Of a DNA stretch of 64,000 nucleotides, positions 18,430 to 26,824 are shown piece by piece. This DNA comes from Pyrinomonadaceae bacterium (GTDB lineage Bacteria > Acidobacteriota > Blastocatellia > Pyrinomonadales > Pyrinomonadaceae): contig JAGOBH010000002.1 of the NCBI GenBank assembly GCA_017983495.1, positions 1 to 64,000 of the forward strand. The letters run 5' to 3'. The position numbers and the translations under genes are program-made. Positions within the stretch are counted from its first letter, which is position 1. Each line of letters starts with the position of its first letter. The notes beneath the pieces are model-generated. The model did not search any database. It saw only the letters and a program-made list of their open reading frames with translations, and was not told the origin of the DNA.

Positions 18430-18969
18430 ATGACCGATAATCTAGCTTCGGCTAAGGCTGAGGACGATATTGTGGCTGAAAAAAAAGGCGGAAAGGCTCA
18501 AAATGTTTCGGATCCATCGTTCAATATGGACGAGTTGCAGGCTTTGGCCGCACTTGTCAACGAGCATGGATTCACGGATTTCGAGTTTGAAAACGAAAAT
18601 ATCCGCGTACGCCTGAGTAAGATGGTGGCGGCTCCGGCTGCTCATTCAGCTCCGGTTGCCTCTGTCGCGGCACCTGTCGCTCCGGTGGCCGATGCGGCTC
18701 CGGCCGCAGCACTGGTCGATGAGGATGCGGGCCTGCACAAGATCACTTCGCCGATCGTCGGAACATTTTATCGTTCACCGGGCCCTGACAAAGACTCATA
18801 TGTTTCCGAAGGCAGCAAGGTTGGCCCGGAAACGACGGTGTGTATCGTCGAGGCAATGAAGTTGATGAACGAGATCCAGGCCGAAGTTTCGGGCGAGGTC
18901 GTCAAGATATATGTCGAGAACGGGCAACCGGTCGAATACGGGCAGGCATTGTTTGGAATAAGGAAATAA
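18430..18969 (+). CDS. accB: Acetyl-CoA carboxylase biotin carboxyl carrier protein
   Basis: The 179-residue product carries biotin for the first step of fatty acid synthesis. It has the biotinylation motif EAMKLMNEI (the Lys is modified) in a C-terminal biotinyl domain ([16 protein letters not shown] start). The N-terminal region (residues 25-60) is helical and an Ala/Pro-rich linker (about 70-100) joins the two. It is followed by accC. The strong GGAGG at 18417 is the ribosome binding site. Confidence 0.96.
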   Translation: MTDNLASAKAEDDIVAEKKGGKAQNVSDPSFNMDELQALAALVNEHGFTDFEFENENIRVRLSKMVAAPAAHSAPVASVAAPVAPVADAAPAAALVDEDAGLHKITSPIVGTFYRSPGPDKDSYVSEGSKVGPETTVCIVEAMKLMNEIQAEVSGEVVKIYVENGQPVEYGQALFGIRK

Positions 18970-18973
18970 GAAA

Positions 18974-19054
18974 GTTAGCCACTAATTACACGAATATCAC
19001 GAATTGCCGGGAGATCTTTTTATTCGTGACATTTATGTAATTTGTGGCTAAAAC
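18974..19054 (+). repeat. Long inverted repeat of the TTAGCCAC family, accB-accC gap
   Basis: Arms of about 32 bases (18973-19004 and 19022-19053) pair at nearly all positions, with a 17-base loop. The outer end reads TTAGCCAC and the inner end ATCACGAAT. The words ATTACACGAAT and ATATCACGAAT repeat. The outer end is shared with the repeat in the secY-adk gap. Confidence 0.9.
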
Positions 19055-19064
19055 TTTTCTGTTT

Positions 19065-20408
19065 ATGCGTGAGATCAAGAAGATATTGATCGCCAATCGC
19101 GGCGAGATAGCATGCCGGATCATCTGGACGTGTAAGGAAATGGGCATCAAGACAGTTGCCGTCCATTCCGAAGCTGACCGGGATGCTCTGCATGTTCGTT
19201 TTGCTGACGAAGCGATCTGCATCGGGCCGGCGGCGTCCGCCGAAAGTTATCTCAACATACCGGCGATCATCAGTGCCGCTGAGATCACCAACGTCGACGC
19301 GATCCACCCCGGATATGGCTTTTTGGCCGAATCCGCGACCTTTGCCAAGATCTGCGAAGACTGCAACATCAAATTTATCGGCCCGCGGCCCGACGTGATC
19401 GCGATGATGGGTGACAAGGTCGAGGCCCGGCGCACGATGATGGCAGCCGGGGTGCCGATCCTGCCTGGCAGTCCGGATCCGATCGAATCTACCGAAGAGG
19501 CTCGCAAGATCGCTCTCGAGATCGGTTTTCCGCTGATCATTAAGGCAGCTGCCGGCGGCGGCGGACGCGGTATGCGCATCGTTCGCGAAGAGAGCGAATT
19601 GCACGGCAGCCTCGAACTCGCTCAGACCGAAGCTCTGAACGCGTTCAAGAACGGTGCAGTTTATATTGAGAGATATATTGAACGCCCGCGTCACATTGAG
19701 ATCCAGGTGCTGGCTGACGAGCATGGAAATGTGATCCATCTCGGCGAACGCGAGTGCACGATCCAGCGTCGGCATCAGAAACTGCTTGAAGAAGCTCCGT
19801 CTCCGGCTATTTCCCGGGAATTACGTGATCAGATGGGAGCCGTCGCCGTTAAGGCGTGTCAAGAGATCGGTTATTCGAGTGCGGGCACGTTTGAATTTTT
19901 GCTCGACGAGGACGGCAGTTTCTATTTCATGGAGATGAATACGCGTATTCAGGTCGAGCATCCCGTGACCGAGATGGTCACTCTTGCCGATATCGTACGC
20001 AATCAGATCCGCATTGCCACCGGCGAAGAGGTCGGCTATACGCAGGACGAGGTCCAGATCGTCGGCCACTCGATCGAGTGCCGTATTAACGCGGAGGATC
20101 CGGTCAAGTTTACGCCGAGTCCGGGAAAGATCACGGCATTCAACATTCCCGGCGGCCCCGGCGTTCGAGTCGATACGGCCGTGTATCCAGGGTATGTCGT
20201 GCCGCCTTACTACGATTCGATGATCGCCAAACTGATCGTCCATGCGCGGACACGCGAACTGGCGATAGCACGTATGCAGAGAGCATTGGAAATGATGGTC
20301 GTCGAGGGAATCAAGACGACGATACCGCTCCATCAGGCGATAATGGCGGACGAAAAGTTTCGCAAGGGCGAATTTTCAACGAAGTTCATGGAGGAGTTCA
20401 AGTACTAA
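19065..20408 (+). CDS. accC: Acetyl-CoA carboxylase biotin carboxylase subunit
   Basis: The product (447 residues from ATG 19065) carboxylates the biotin of AccB using ATP and bicarbonate. Motifs: [14 protein letters not shown] at the start, GYGFLAE, the glycine-rich [29 protein letters not shown] and [17 protein letters not shown] at 19044 lies inside the repeat arm and is less likely as start. It sits directly after accB, the classical accBC pair. Confidence 0.97.
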   Translation: MREIKKILIANRGEIACRIIWTCKEMGIKTVAVHSEADRDALHVRFADEAICIGPAASAESYLNIPAIISAAEITNVDAIHPGYGFLAESATFAKICEDCNIKFIGPRPDVIAMMGDKVEARRTMMAAGVPILPGSPDPIESTEEARKIALEIGFPLIIKAAAGGGGRGMRIVREESELHGSLELAQTEALNAFKNGAVYIERYIERPRHIEIQVLADEHGNVIHLGERECTIQRRHQKLLEEAPSPAISRELRDQMGAVAVKACQEIGYSSAGTFEFLLDEDGSFYFMEMNTRIQVEHPVTEMVTLADIVRNQIRIATGEEVGYTQDEVQIVGHSIECRINAEDPVKFTPSPGKITAFNIPGGPGVRVDTAVYPGYVVPPYYDSMIAKLIVHARTRELAIARMQRALEMMVVEGIKTTIPLHQAIMADEKFRKGEFSTKFMEEFKY

Positions 20409-20557
20409 CGGTGCGTTGCCGTTAAAGCTTGGGCATGTTAGATTTATTAGAACGATTAGAAATAGTTGTTAGGGAAATAAAACTAAATTTTCGCGGTTAC
20501 CGCTTTTAATTAGCGGAGTTACTGCGAGCAAAAGGAGAGGCTGATACAGCAAGACAT

Positions 20558-20827
20558 ATGTCGACAGTTAAAGAAGTAAAAGAACAAATTGTAGGTGACT
20601 ACAAGACGCATGCATCGGACACGGGTTCGTCGCATGTGCAGATCGCGTTGCTTTCGCAGCGTATTACCGAGCTTACCGCTCATTTCAAGATCCACAAGAA
20701 GGACAACAATTCGCGACGCGGCTTGCTGATATTGGTCTCGCGACGCAGAAAGTTGCTTGATTATCTCAAACGCCGCGACATCGAGGCGTACCACGATATC
20801 ATCAAGAAACTTGGATTACGTCGGTAA
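20558..20827 (+). CDS. rpsO: 30S ribosomal protein S15
   Basis: The 89-residue product has the S15 motifs [38 protein letters not shown] and [16 protein letters not shown]15 binds 16S rRNA and in E. coli represses its own mRNA. It is followed by pnp, the well-known rpsO-pnp pair. The upstream gap (20409-20557) has a small GCGGTTACCGCT type stem and GGAGAGG as ribosome binding site. Confidence 0.97.
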   Translation: MSTVKEVKEQIVGDYKTHASDTGSSHVQIALLSQRITELTAHFKIHKKDNNSRRGLLILVSRRRKLLDYLKRRDIEAYHDIIKKLGLRR

Positions 20828-20853
20828 TAGTTGTAAGTCGGGTGTGTACGGCG

Positions 20854-20990
20854 AGTCGAGAGAGCGTTTGTCCTCTCGATACAATGGACGCACCTGGCTA
20901 AGGATCGGGCCGCTTCGGGTCCAAACAGACATTAGGTCTTCGCGAAGAATTTGACGGTGGTTGCTGAACGTGACAGCACTCTACGCCACC
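20854..20990 (+). promoter_or_regulatory. Structured RNA leader between rpsO and pnp
   Basis: Several stems follow one another: TCGAGAG (20856-20862) with CTCTCGA (20873-20879); the palindrome TCTTCGCGAAGA (20937-20948); and GGTGG-TGCTG (20956-20966) with CAGCA (20974-20978) and CCACC (20986-20990). A rho-independent hairpin follows before pnp. In E. coli the rpsO-pnp gap holds an RNase III site through which PNPase controls its own mRNA; a similar role here is an inference. Confidence 0.55.
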
Positions 20991-21028
20991 GGACAAAACG
21001 AAGGCCAACGATAAAACCAGTAGTTGTT

Positions 21029-21077
21029 CAAAGACGAAAGGGCTTCACGGCACAGTTCCTTTCGTCTTTGTTTTTTT
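21029..21077 (+). terminator. Intrinsic terminator or attenuator before pnp
   Basis: A perfect 13-bp stem (21029-21041 with 21058-21070, 16-base loop) is followed by seven T (21071-21077). The pnp ribosome binding site GAGGAA starts at the very next base (21078) and the ATG is at 21090. Reading into pnp must pass this structure, so it may act as an attenuator. Confidence 0.85.
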
Positions 21078-21089
21078 GAGGAATAGATA

Positions 21090-23216
21090 ATGACAAGTAA
21101 AAAATATTTGAACGAATCGATCAAGCTCGGTACCCGGGATCTGATCGTCGAAACTGGCAAGGTAGCCAAGCAGGCCGATGGTTCGGTCGTGATTCGTTAT
21201 GGCGATACGATGCTGCTCGTTGCAGCGGTATCGGCTCGTACAGCCAGAGAAGGGCTGGACTTTTTTCCGCTCACGGTCGAATACCGTGAAAACTCTTTTG
21301 CCGCCGGCCGCATTCCGGGAAACTATTTCCGTCGCGAAGGCCGACCGAGCGAAAAGGAAATTTTGACATGCCGCATGATCGACCGTCCAGTGCGACCGCT
21401 TTTCGCCGACGGTTATCGATTTGAAACGCAGATCGTCGCTTCGGTCATTTCGGCTGATGATGAAAATGATCCGGATGTGATCGCCATTACAGGTGCGTCG
21501 TGTGCGTTGTATCTGTCGGACATACCGTTCAATAACCCGATCGCGGGCGTACGTATCGGTTTGATCGACGGCAAGTACATTATTAATCCGACGTACGACG
21601 AACGACGTGAGTCGGAACTCAATCTGATCGTTGCCGGTACGGAAGAAGCGATCTGCATGGTCGAATGCGAGGCCGAAGAGGTCGATGAAAAGATCATGGT
21701 CGAGGCACTGATGCTGGCTCACCGTGAGATCAATCGCCTTTGCTTGTGGCAGAAAGAACTGGGCAAGGCCCTGAACATCGCCAAGCGTGAATTTAGCGTT
21801 CCGGAACTCGATGAGCATATCGTTGCTGATGTTGAAAAGACCTGGACGGACAAACTCCGTAAAGCTCTTGATTCGACCGGACGAGAAAAGATCGAGGTCT
21901 ATGCCGGGCTCGATGCACTCAAGAAAGAGGTTGTTGAAAGCTATCCTGAGGACGATCCGGGTGCACGTGCTACCGCGGGTAAGGCATTTGGCAAGCTCAA
22001 GGAAAAGATCTTCAGAGAGGACATGCTGCTGAACAAGCGTCGCCCTGATGGACGACGATTCTCAGAGATCCGCCCTATCAACTGCGAAGTTGGTTGGCTG
22101 CCGCGTGTCCACGGATCGGCCCTTTTCACCCGCGGTGAAACCCAGGCGATCGTGACCACGACGCTTGGCACAAAGATGGACGGCCAGTTCATGGACGATC
22201 TCGAAAAGGGGACTATCGACCGTCGATTCATGCTGCACTATAATTTCCCGCCCTATTCGGTCGGTGAAACCGGTAGATTTGGCAGTACTTCGCGACGTGA
22301 AACGGGACACGGCAATCTTGCCCGACGTGCGATCATGTCGGTCCTGCCGGACGATGCTGATTTTCCGTACACGATCCGGATCGTTTCGGACATTACCGAA
22401 TCAAACGGATCTTCGTCAATGGCGTCGGTATGCGGCGGTATCTTGAGCCTGATGGACGCCGGTGTTCCGATCAAGAAGCCGGTCGCAGGTGTTGCGATGG
22501 GCCTCGTTATGGAAGGCAATCGTTACGCGATCCTTTCGGATATTGCCGGAGCCGAAGATCATTACGGCGACATGGACTTCAAGGTCACCGGTACCGAGGA
22601 CGGAATTACCGCTCTGCAGATGGACATCAAGATCGGCGGTATTAATGCCATGATCTTGCAGGAAGCTCTGGAGCAGGCCAAAAAGGGCCGTATGCATATT
22701 TTGGAGATCATGGCCCAGGCCCTCGCTGAGCCGCGTGAAGAGCTGTCGGAGTTTGCACCGCGTATCATCACGCTGATGATCAACCCGGACAAGATCCGCG
22801 ACGTTATCGGACCGGGCGGCAAGATGATCCGTTCGATCACCGAAGAAACCGGTGCGAAGATCGACATCTCGGACGATGGTACGATCCTGATCGCAACGTC
22901 TGATGGCGAAGCTGCACAGCTCGCGATCGCCCGCATCAAGGCTCTGACGGCAGAAGCTGAGATCGGCGAGACCTACATGGGTACGGTTTCACGCATAGTC
23001 GATTTTGGTGCGTTTGTCGAGATCATGCCGGGGCTTGACGGCCTGCTGCATATCTCTGAGATATCAGATCGCCGCGTGCGCGACGTTCGTGATGAACTTA
23101 AGGAAGGCCAGCAGATCATGGTCAAATGTATCGGGAAGGAAGGCAATAAGATCAAGCTGTCGCGAAAAGCGATCCTTGCCGCTGAAAAAACCGAGGACGC
23201 TCCTGAAGAGGAATAG
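21090..23216 (+). CDS. pnp: Polyribonucleotide nucleotidyltransferase (PNPase)
   Basis: PNPase degrades RNA from the 3' end by phosphorolysis in the cytoplasm. The 708-residue product has two RNase PH domains (residues about 10-230 and 310-560), KH domain with VIGPGGKMIRSI, and a C-terminal S1 domain (TYMGTVSRIVDFGAFVEIMPG in part, then GLLHISEI). The second core has FPPYSVGETGRFGSTSRRE in part and the SSMASVCGG loop. It is transcribed after rpsO and closed by a strong terminator. Confidence 0.98.
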   Translation: MTSKKYLNESIKLGTRDLIVETGKVAKQADGSVVIRYGDTMLLVAAVSARTAREGLDFFPLTVEYRENSFAAGRIPGNYFRREGRPSEKEILTCRMIDRPVRPLFADGYRFETQIVASVISADDENDPDVIAITGASCALYLSDIPFNNPIAGVRIGLIDGKYIINPTYDERRESELNLIVAGTEEAICMVECEAEEVDEKIMVEALMLAHREINRLCLWQKELGKALNIAKREFSVPELDEHIVADVEKTWTDKLRKALDSTGREKIEVYAGLDALKKEVVESYPEDDPGARATAGKAFGKLKEKIFREDMLLNKRRPDGRRFSEIRPINCEVGWLPRVHGSALFTRGETQAIVTTTLGTKMDGQFMDDLEKGTIDRRFMLHYNFPPYSVGETGRFGSTSRRETGHGNLARRAIMSVLPDDADFPYTIRIVSDITESNGSSSMASVCGGILSLMDAGVPIKKPVAGVAMGLVMEGNRYAILSDIAGAEDHYGDMDFKVTGTEDGITALQMDIKIGGINAMILQEALEQAKKGRMHILEIMAQALAEPREELSEFAPRIITLMINPDKIRDVIGPGGKMIRSITEETGAKIDISDDGTILIATSDGEAAQLAIARIKALTAEAEIGETYMGTVSRIVDFGAFVEIMPGLDGLLHISEISDRRVRDVRDELKEGQQIMVKCIGKEGNKIKLSRKAILAAEKTEDAPEEE

Positions 23217-23246
23217 TCTTAAACTCCCGAATTTGGGAAGTCTGGG

Positions 23247-23282
23247 CCGGTTATCACTATCTTGTGATAACCGGTTTTTTAT
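23247..23282 (+). terminator. Intrinsic terminator after pnp
   Basis: CCGGTTATCAC (23247-23257) and GTGATAACCGG (23264-23274) form a perfect 11-bp stem with a 6-base loop, followed by TTTTTTA. It ends the rpsO-pnp unit. Confidence 0.95.
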
Positions 23283-23546
23283 TTTTGAACCGGAAGATTA
23301 ACCCAAACAAAAAAAGAAAAAAATGGAAATGTGACCGTATTGAGCCTGTTTTCCTGTTGAATTAACAGAAATACTGGGCTTTTTGGTGCCGGTAATGGAA
23401 AATTAACGACAATATACGTGCATTTGCCTGCCGTTTTTGGTATATTTTCCGGACTGCCCCAAAAAATCAATTCACACTGAGAGTGCCAACCGATCTGTGA
23501 AAGTGTATTTCGTACGCTACAGGTATCGTTTGTTTAGGTTACAAAG
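23283..23546. other. Gap between pnp terminator and the PEP-CTERM gene
   Basis: This AT-rich stretch of 264 bases holds no convincing gene on either strand. It has A-runs and T-rich stretches, a TATATT at 23441-23446 that could be a -10 element, but no well-spaced -35. It should contain the promoter of the next gene. Confidence 0.4.
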
Positions 23547-24185
23547 ATGAAGAATATCAATCTCAGAGTTGTGATGTCGGCCTTGTGTCTGATGTCGCTG
23601 ACGGCGTCATTCGTAAGGGTTGAGGCTGGGCCGGTAAGGTTTGACCAAGTCGTTCAGATCATCAATCCCAATCCAGCGAAAGCCGACTCCAGCAGCTTTA
23701 CGCGGATCCGTATCGCTAACTACTATGACGGAATCTTGGTAGGGGACGACGATGACGACAAAAAGAAAGCACCGTCACCGCAGGATCGCCGGGTGATCAC
23801 CGAAACCCGAACGGACATTGTTAACGACGACGTGTGTGACTGCGTTGAGGATGAAAAGATAAGCAAGTTCCCCAAGTGGGCATTGCTAGGACTGGCAGCG
23901 ATCCCGGTCGCGTTGATCCTGATCAAACGTAAAAAGGATACGCCGACGCCGACGCCGACAACAATTACTCCGACGTCAGAGACACCGACGCCCACGCCGC
24001 CGCCACCGCCGCCACCACCGACAGTCACACCCACGCCGACGGTAACACCGACGCCGACACCACCTGAACCGGTTCCGGAACCGATCACGATCTTGCTCTT
24101 CGGTACGGGATTGGCATCTATCGGCCTGGCAGCTCGCCGACGATTAGGCAAGAAGGGCAAAGGCGAGGAAAAAGAAGAGAAGTAG
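23547..24185 (+). CDS. PEP-CTERM sorting domain protein with Thr-Pro linker
   Basis: The 212-residue product has a signal peptide (residues 1-28), then an acidic stretch GDDDDDKKK, a hydrophobic segment near residues 111-130 (WALLGLAAIPVALILI followed by KRKK), a long linker of Thr and Pro with eight consecutive Pro, and a C-terminal VPEPITILLFGTGLASIGL followed by AARRR. The last part is a PEP-CTERM signal: PEP motif, transmembrane helix, Arg cluster. Such proteins are cut by an exosortase and exported to the surface or matrix. The internal hydrophobic segment is unusual. Function of the mature part is unknown. Confidence 0.85.
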   Translation: MKNINLRVVMSALCLMSLTASFVRVEAGPVRFDQVVQIINPNPAKADSSSFTRIRIANYYDGILVGDDDDDKKKAPSPQDRRVITETRTDIVNDDVCDCVEDEKISKFPKWALLGLAAIPVALILIKRKKDTPTPTPTTITPTSETPTPTPPPPPPPPTVTPTPTVTPTPTPPEPVPEPITILLFGTGLASIGLAARRRLGKKGKGEEKEEK

Positions 24186-24305
24186 ATCGACCGACTACGG
24201 TGCCGTAGCTGACGATGGGGGCGGCACTTATTCGGTAATGGGCGGCTGACGGCGTATTGTGAAGGGTTAATTGAATGCCCTTGCCGTCTATCAGAGGAAA
24301 TGAAA

Positions 24306-25256
24306 ATGCGTGCAATTAGATTTAACTTTTTGATGATCGTGGGACTTGTCCTTACGTTTGGTGTTTCGTCGGCCATGGCAATGGGTGATGATAGCGGAAA
24401 AAAGCGTCCGAAGGACATGGGAACCCTGAGCATCCGTACAACGGAAGAGGCATATCCGGTCCGCATCAACGGCGTCGAACGGGGAATGACTGGCGTCGGC
24501 AAAGGTGCCGAGTACTTTCTTACGCCCGGTTTTCATACGGTTGAAGTGATGGGGCCGAATGGAAAGGTCTGGAAACAGCAGATCGAGATCCGCCGAGGCC
24601 AAAAAAACTGCGTCTGCTTGAAGATCGTGCGGGAGACTATCTCACGTCCGTGCCCGTACAATTTCGCACTCGACGGGCCTGGACGCATCAACGAAGGCGA
24701 TCTGGTCACCTATGCCGCTATCAACTCGGGAACGACTCCGATCCCGATCAAATATGCGTGGACGGTTGCAAATGGCGTAGTTAAGAGTGGATTGGGAACA
24801 CCGACGATCACGGTCGATTCGACCGGAATGGGCGGGAAGACGATCAATGCAGTACTCGATGTCAATGACGATGTATATGACAACAAATGCCGCCAAGTGA
24901 TCGCGGTCCCGACCGATGTGATCCCGCCGAACATCGTTGTGCCGAAGGCATTTATTTGTGACGAATTCGAATCGCGTTCGGCGGATGATGACAAGGCCCG
25001 TTTCGATAACTGTGCCATCCAGGTTCAGAATATGCCGGAAGGACAGCTTCACATTTTCATTTATCCGGGTACTGATCGCGTTAGTACGACCCGTAACACC
25101 TATGAACGGCTGTCCAAGCGAATGCTCGACTACATGGTCAAGGACCTGCGTGTCGATCCAAAACGCATTACTTTGATAAAGGCTTCGAACCGCGCTAAGA
25201 CGACCTATCAAATGTGGATAGTCCCGGCCGGAGCCGAATTGCCGAAGATGCAATAG
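24306..25256 (+). CDS. Secreted protein with PEGA-like, PKD-like and OmpA-like regions
   Basis: The product (316 residues) begins with a signal peptide ending near SSAMAMG. Residues about 40-105 look like a PEGA-type carbohydrate- or wall-anchoring repeat (LSIRTTEEAYPVRINGVERG). A PKD-like Ig fold follows (EGDLVTYAAINSG ... YAWTVANG). The last 100 residues resemble a degenerate OmpA C-terminal domain: FDNCAIQVQN, LHIFIYPG, DYMVKDLRVDPKRITLI. I start at ATG 24306, 7 bases after AGAGG; an ATG at 24300 is too close to it. Domain names are by recall of patterns. Confidence 0.7.
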   Translation: MRAIRFNFLMIVGLVLTFGVSSAMAMGDDSGKKRPKDMGTLSIRTTEEAYPVRINGVERGMTGVGKGAEYFLTPGFHTVEVMGPNGKVWKQQIEIRRGQKNCVCLKIVRETISRPCPYNFALDGPGRINEGDLVTYAAINSGTTPIPIKYAWTVANGVVKSGLGTPTITVDSTGMGGKTINAVLDVNDDVYDNKCRQVIAVPTDVIPPNIVVPKAFICDEFESRSADDDKARFDNCAIQVQNMPEGQLHIFIYPGTDRVSTTRNTYERLSKRMLDYMVKDLRVDPKRITLIKASNRAKTTYQMWIVPAGAELPKMQ

Positions 25257-25283
25257 CTCTATGGTGAGGGAACTAGAATCAAG

Positions 25284-25310
25284 GACGAGTCTTCGGGCTC
25301 GTCTTTTTTT
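25284..25310 (+). terminator. Intrinsic terminator with UUCG tetraloop
   Basis: GACGAGTC (25284-25291) pairs with GGCTCGTC (25296-25303) around a C(TTCG)G loop, followed by TTTTTTT. It ends the 24306 gene. Confidence 0.95.
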
Positions 25311-25508
25311 AGTTTACAGAACCGTGAGAATATTCGACCGCGATGTGTAAAAATCCACGTTACCGTAACTGTTTATTGTCATTCGGTCTTGAAAAAGCTA
25401 CGGATGCTGAGCCAACGCAGCGGCATATGGTTTGCGATATAGAAATGTAGGTTGGGATACTCACCTCTTTAAAACGGCAAGGTCTGGACTCGAACGGAGG
25501 GCAAAGGC

Positions 25509-26678
25509 ATGCGAACGATACTTAGTGGCCTCGGATTAGTCTTGGTTTTGGTCGGAGCAGTAGCCGCACAGGTCAATGCTCCATCGGTTTTTACCTACAC
25601 GTTTGGGCAGGGCAACGGAGAGGGTAAAAGTGCAGCATCCAAATTGGAAAACCAGATCGGCATCGGCTTGTTGAATCAGTTTCCTTGTGTAGATCAGATG
25701 GATTTTGATTCTGCTGTTTCAATCCTGGATCTTGAAAGAAAGCGCCAACTGCTTACTGGTGAGCCTAACGACGATCTTCTGCAGAATATAGCATCATCGA
25801 TCGGGGCGACGTATTTGATCGTGATAAAAACGATACCGATGGGCGACGGTAAGACTTTCATTTCGATCAAGGTATTAGACACCAGGACCGGAAGGGCGGT
25901 CGCCAACCGGGTCGGCGATCCGGCCAGCGGCAACGCTTTGCTCGATGTTGTCAATTCACTTACGAACCAGATATTGCAGGACCTTGCCAGTCTGTTGAAG
26001 GGGCGGTGTACGCCGCGTTGGTCTGGAACGATCACCCTTGAATATAAGTACGAAACCAAAGAAGAAAAGACCGAAACATTCCCGGGCGGAGACAAGAGCA
26101 AGAACACGCGAAGCTATATTTCGTTATGGCGAACAGAGAATTTTATACACGCGATGTTGAATTCCCGCGAGGGTGAGGACCCTAATAGAGCAAAAGCAGT
26201 GGTTGTGCACCGATTTACGCATCGGGATGAACATATTGTCAACGAAAATGAAGCTGCGTGGTGCCGGCCAAAGGCAGGAAATTCGTTTTGGAAAAGGCTG
26301 AGCAACAGGCAATCCGATATCGGTGACGAACAGGGGGAAGCTAGGTCGAACGAAACGGTTTGGGTCAATATTGATAAAACCAATGGAACATTTACGATCT
26401 CAGTCAAGTATCCCGCGGTCACTACCACGTCCCACAGAGAGATCACGGCTACCGGAATAGCGTGCTTTGATGCCAAGCCTTCTTCCGCAATTTCAAATGG
26501 CGAAGGGAGCCCTGAAAGCGGGGCATATACGATAGAAGGGATCGAAAAGATCAGTGGGGAGATCGATCCCAAAAATCCGGACGTACTTGTTGGACACAAG
26601 ACCACCGGAGATAAGACGAGCGGAATTCATACAGTCACATGGAATCTGAGGCTACTGAAACCGAAGTCTTCGAGATAG
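25509..26678 (+). CDS. Secreted protein of unknown function, TolB/CsgG-like N-terminus
   Basis: The 389-residue product has a signal peptide (residues 1-20, cleaved near VAAQ). Residues about 30-160 have the alternating pattern of the CsgG/TolB N-terminal fold: FDSAVSILDLERKRQLL, then LLQNIASSIGATYLIVIKTI and ISIKVLDTRTGRAVANRV. The rest (160-389) is unknown with a Ser/Thr-rich end. It likely acts in the periplasm. CGGAGG precedes ATG 25509. The family call is tentative. Confidence 0.65.
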   Translation: MRTILSGLGLVLVLVGAVAAQVNAPSVFTYTFGQGNGEGKSAASKLENQIGIGLLNQFPCVDQMDFDSAVSILDLERKRQLLTGEPNDDLLQNIASSIGATYLIVIKTIPMGDGKTFISIKVLDTRTGRAVANRVGDPASGNALLDVVNSLTNQILQDLASLLKGRCTPRWSGTITLEYKYETKEEKTETFPGGDKSKNTRSYISLWRTENFIHAMLNSREGEDPNRAKAVVVHRFTHRDEHIVNENEAAWCRPKAGNSFWKRLSNRQSDIGDEQGEARSNETVWVNIDKTNGTFTISVKYPAVTTTSHREITATGIACFDAKPSSAISNGEGSPESGAYTIEGIEKISGEIDPKNPDVLVGHKTTGDKTSGIHTVTWNLRLLKPKSSR

Positions 26679-26733
26679 GGCGCGTATGGCATTAGCAAAG
26701 GCCTAAAGTCTCAGGCGTTTCAGTTCGAGCGAC

Positions 26734-26769
26734 AAACCGTCTGCCATGGAAATCTCCCATGCGGTTTTT
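26734..26769 (+). terminator. Likely intrinsic terminator before glyS
   Basis: AAACCG (26734-26739) pairs with CGGTTT (26762-26767), and CATGG (26745-26749) with CCATG (26757-26761), leaving a 5-base bulge; TTTTT follows. It probably ends the 25509 transcript, or acts in the leader of glyS. Confidence 0.6.
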
Positions 26770-26824
26770 GCTGTACGTGCGGCAGGTTGTAAAATCAAAT
26801 CTTCACAAGATTTTCGCAACAAAT

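Noticed and set aside
20854-20990. tRNA or known riboswitch in the rpsO-pnp gap
   Set aside because: No cloverleaf, no CCA end and no motif of a known riboswitch was recognised, so I report only a structured leader.
23441-23446. TATATT as a firm promoter of the PEP-CTERM gene
   Set aside because: No -35 element at the right distance was found, so it is mentioned only as a possibility.
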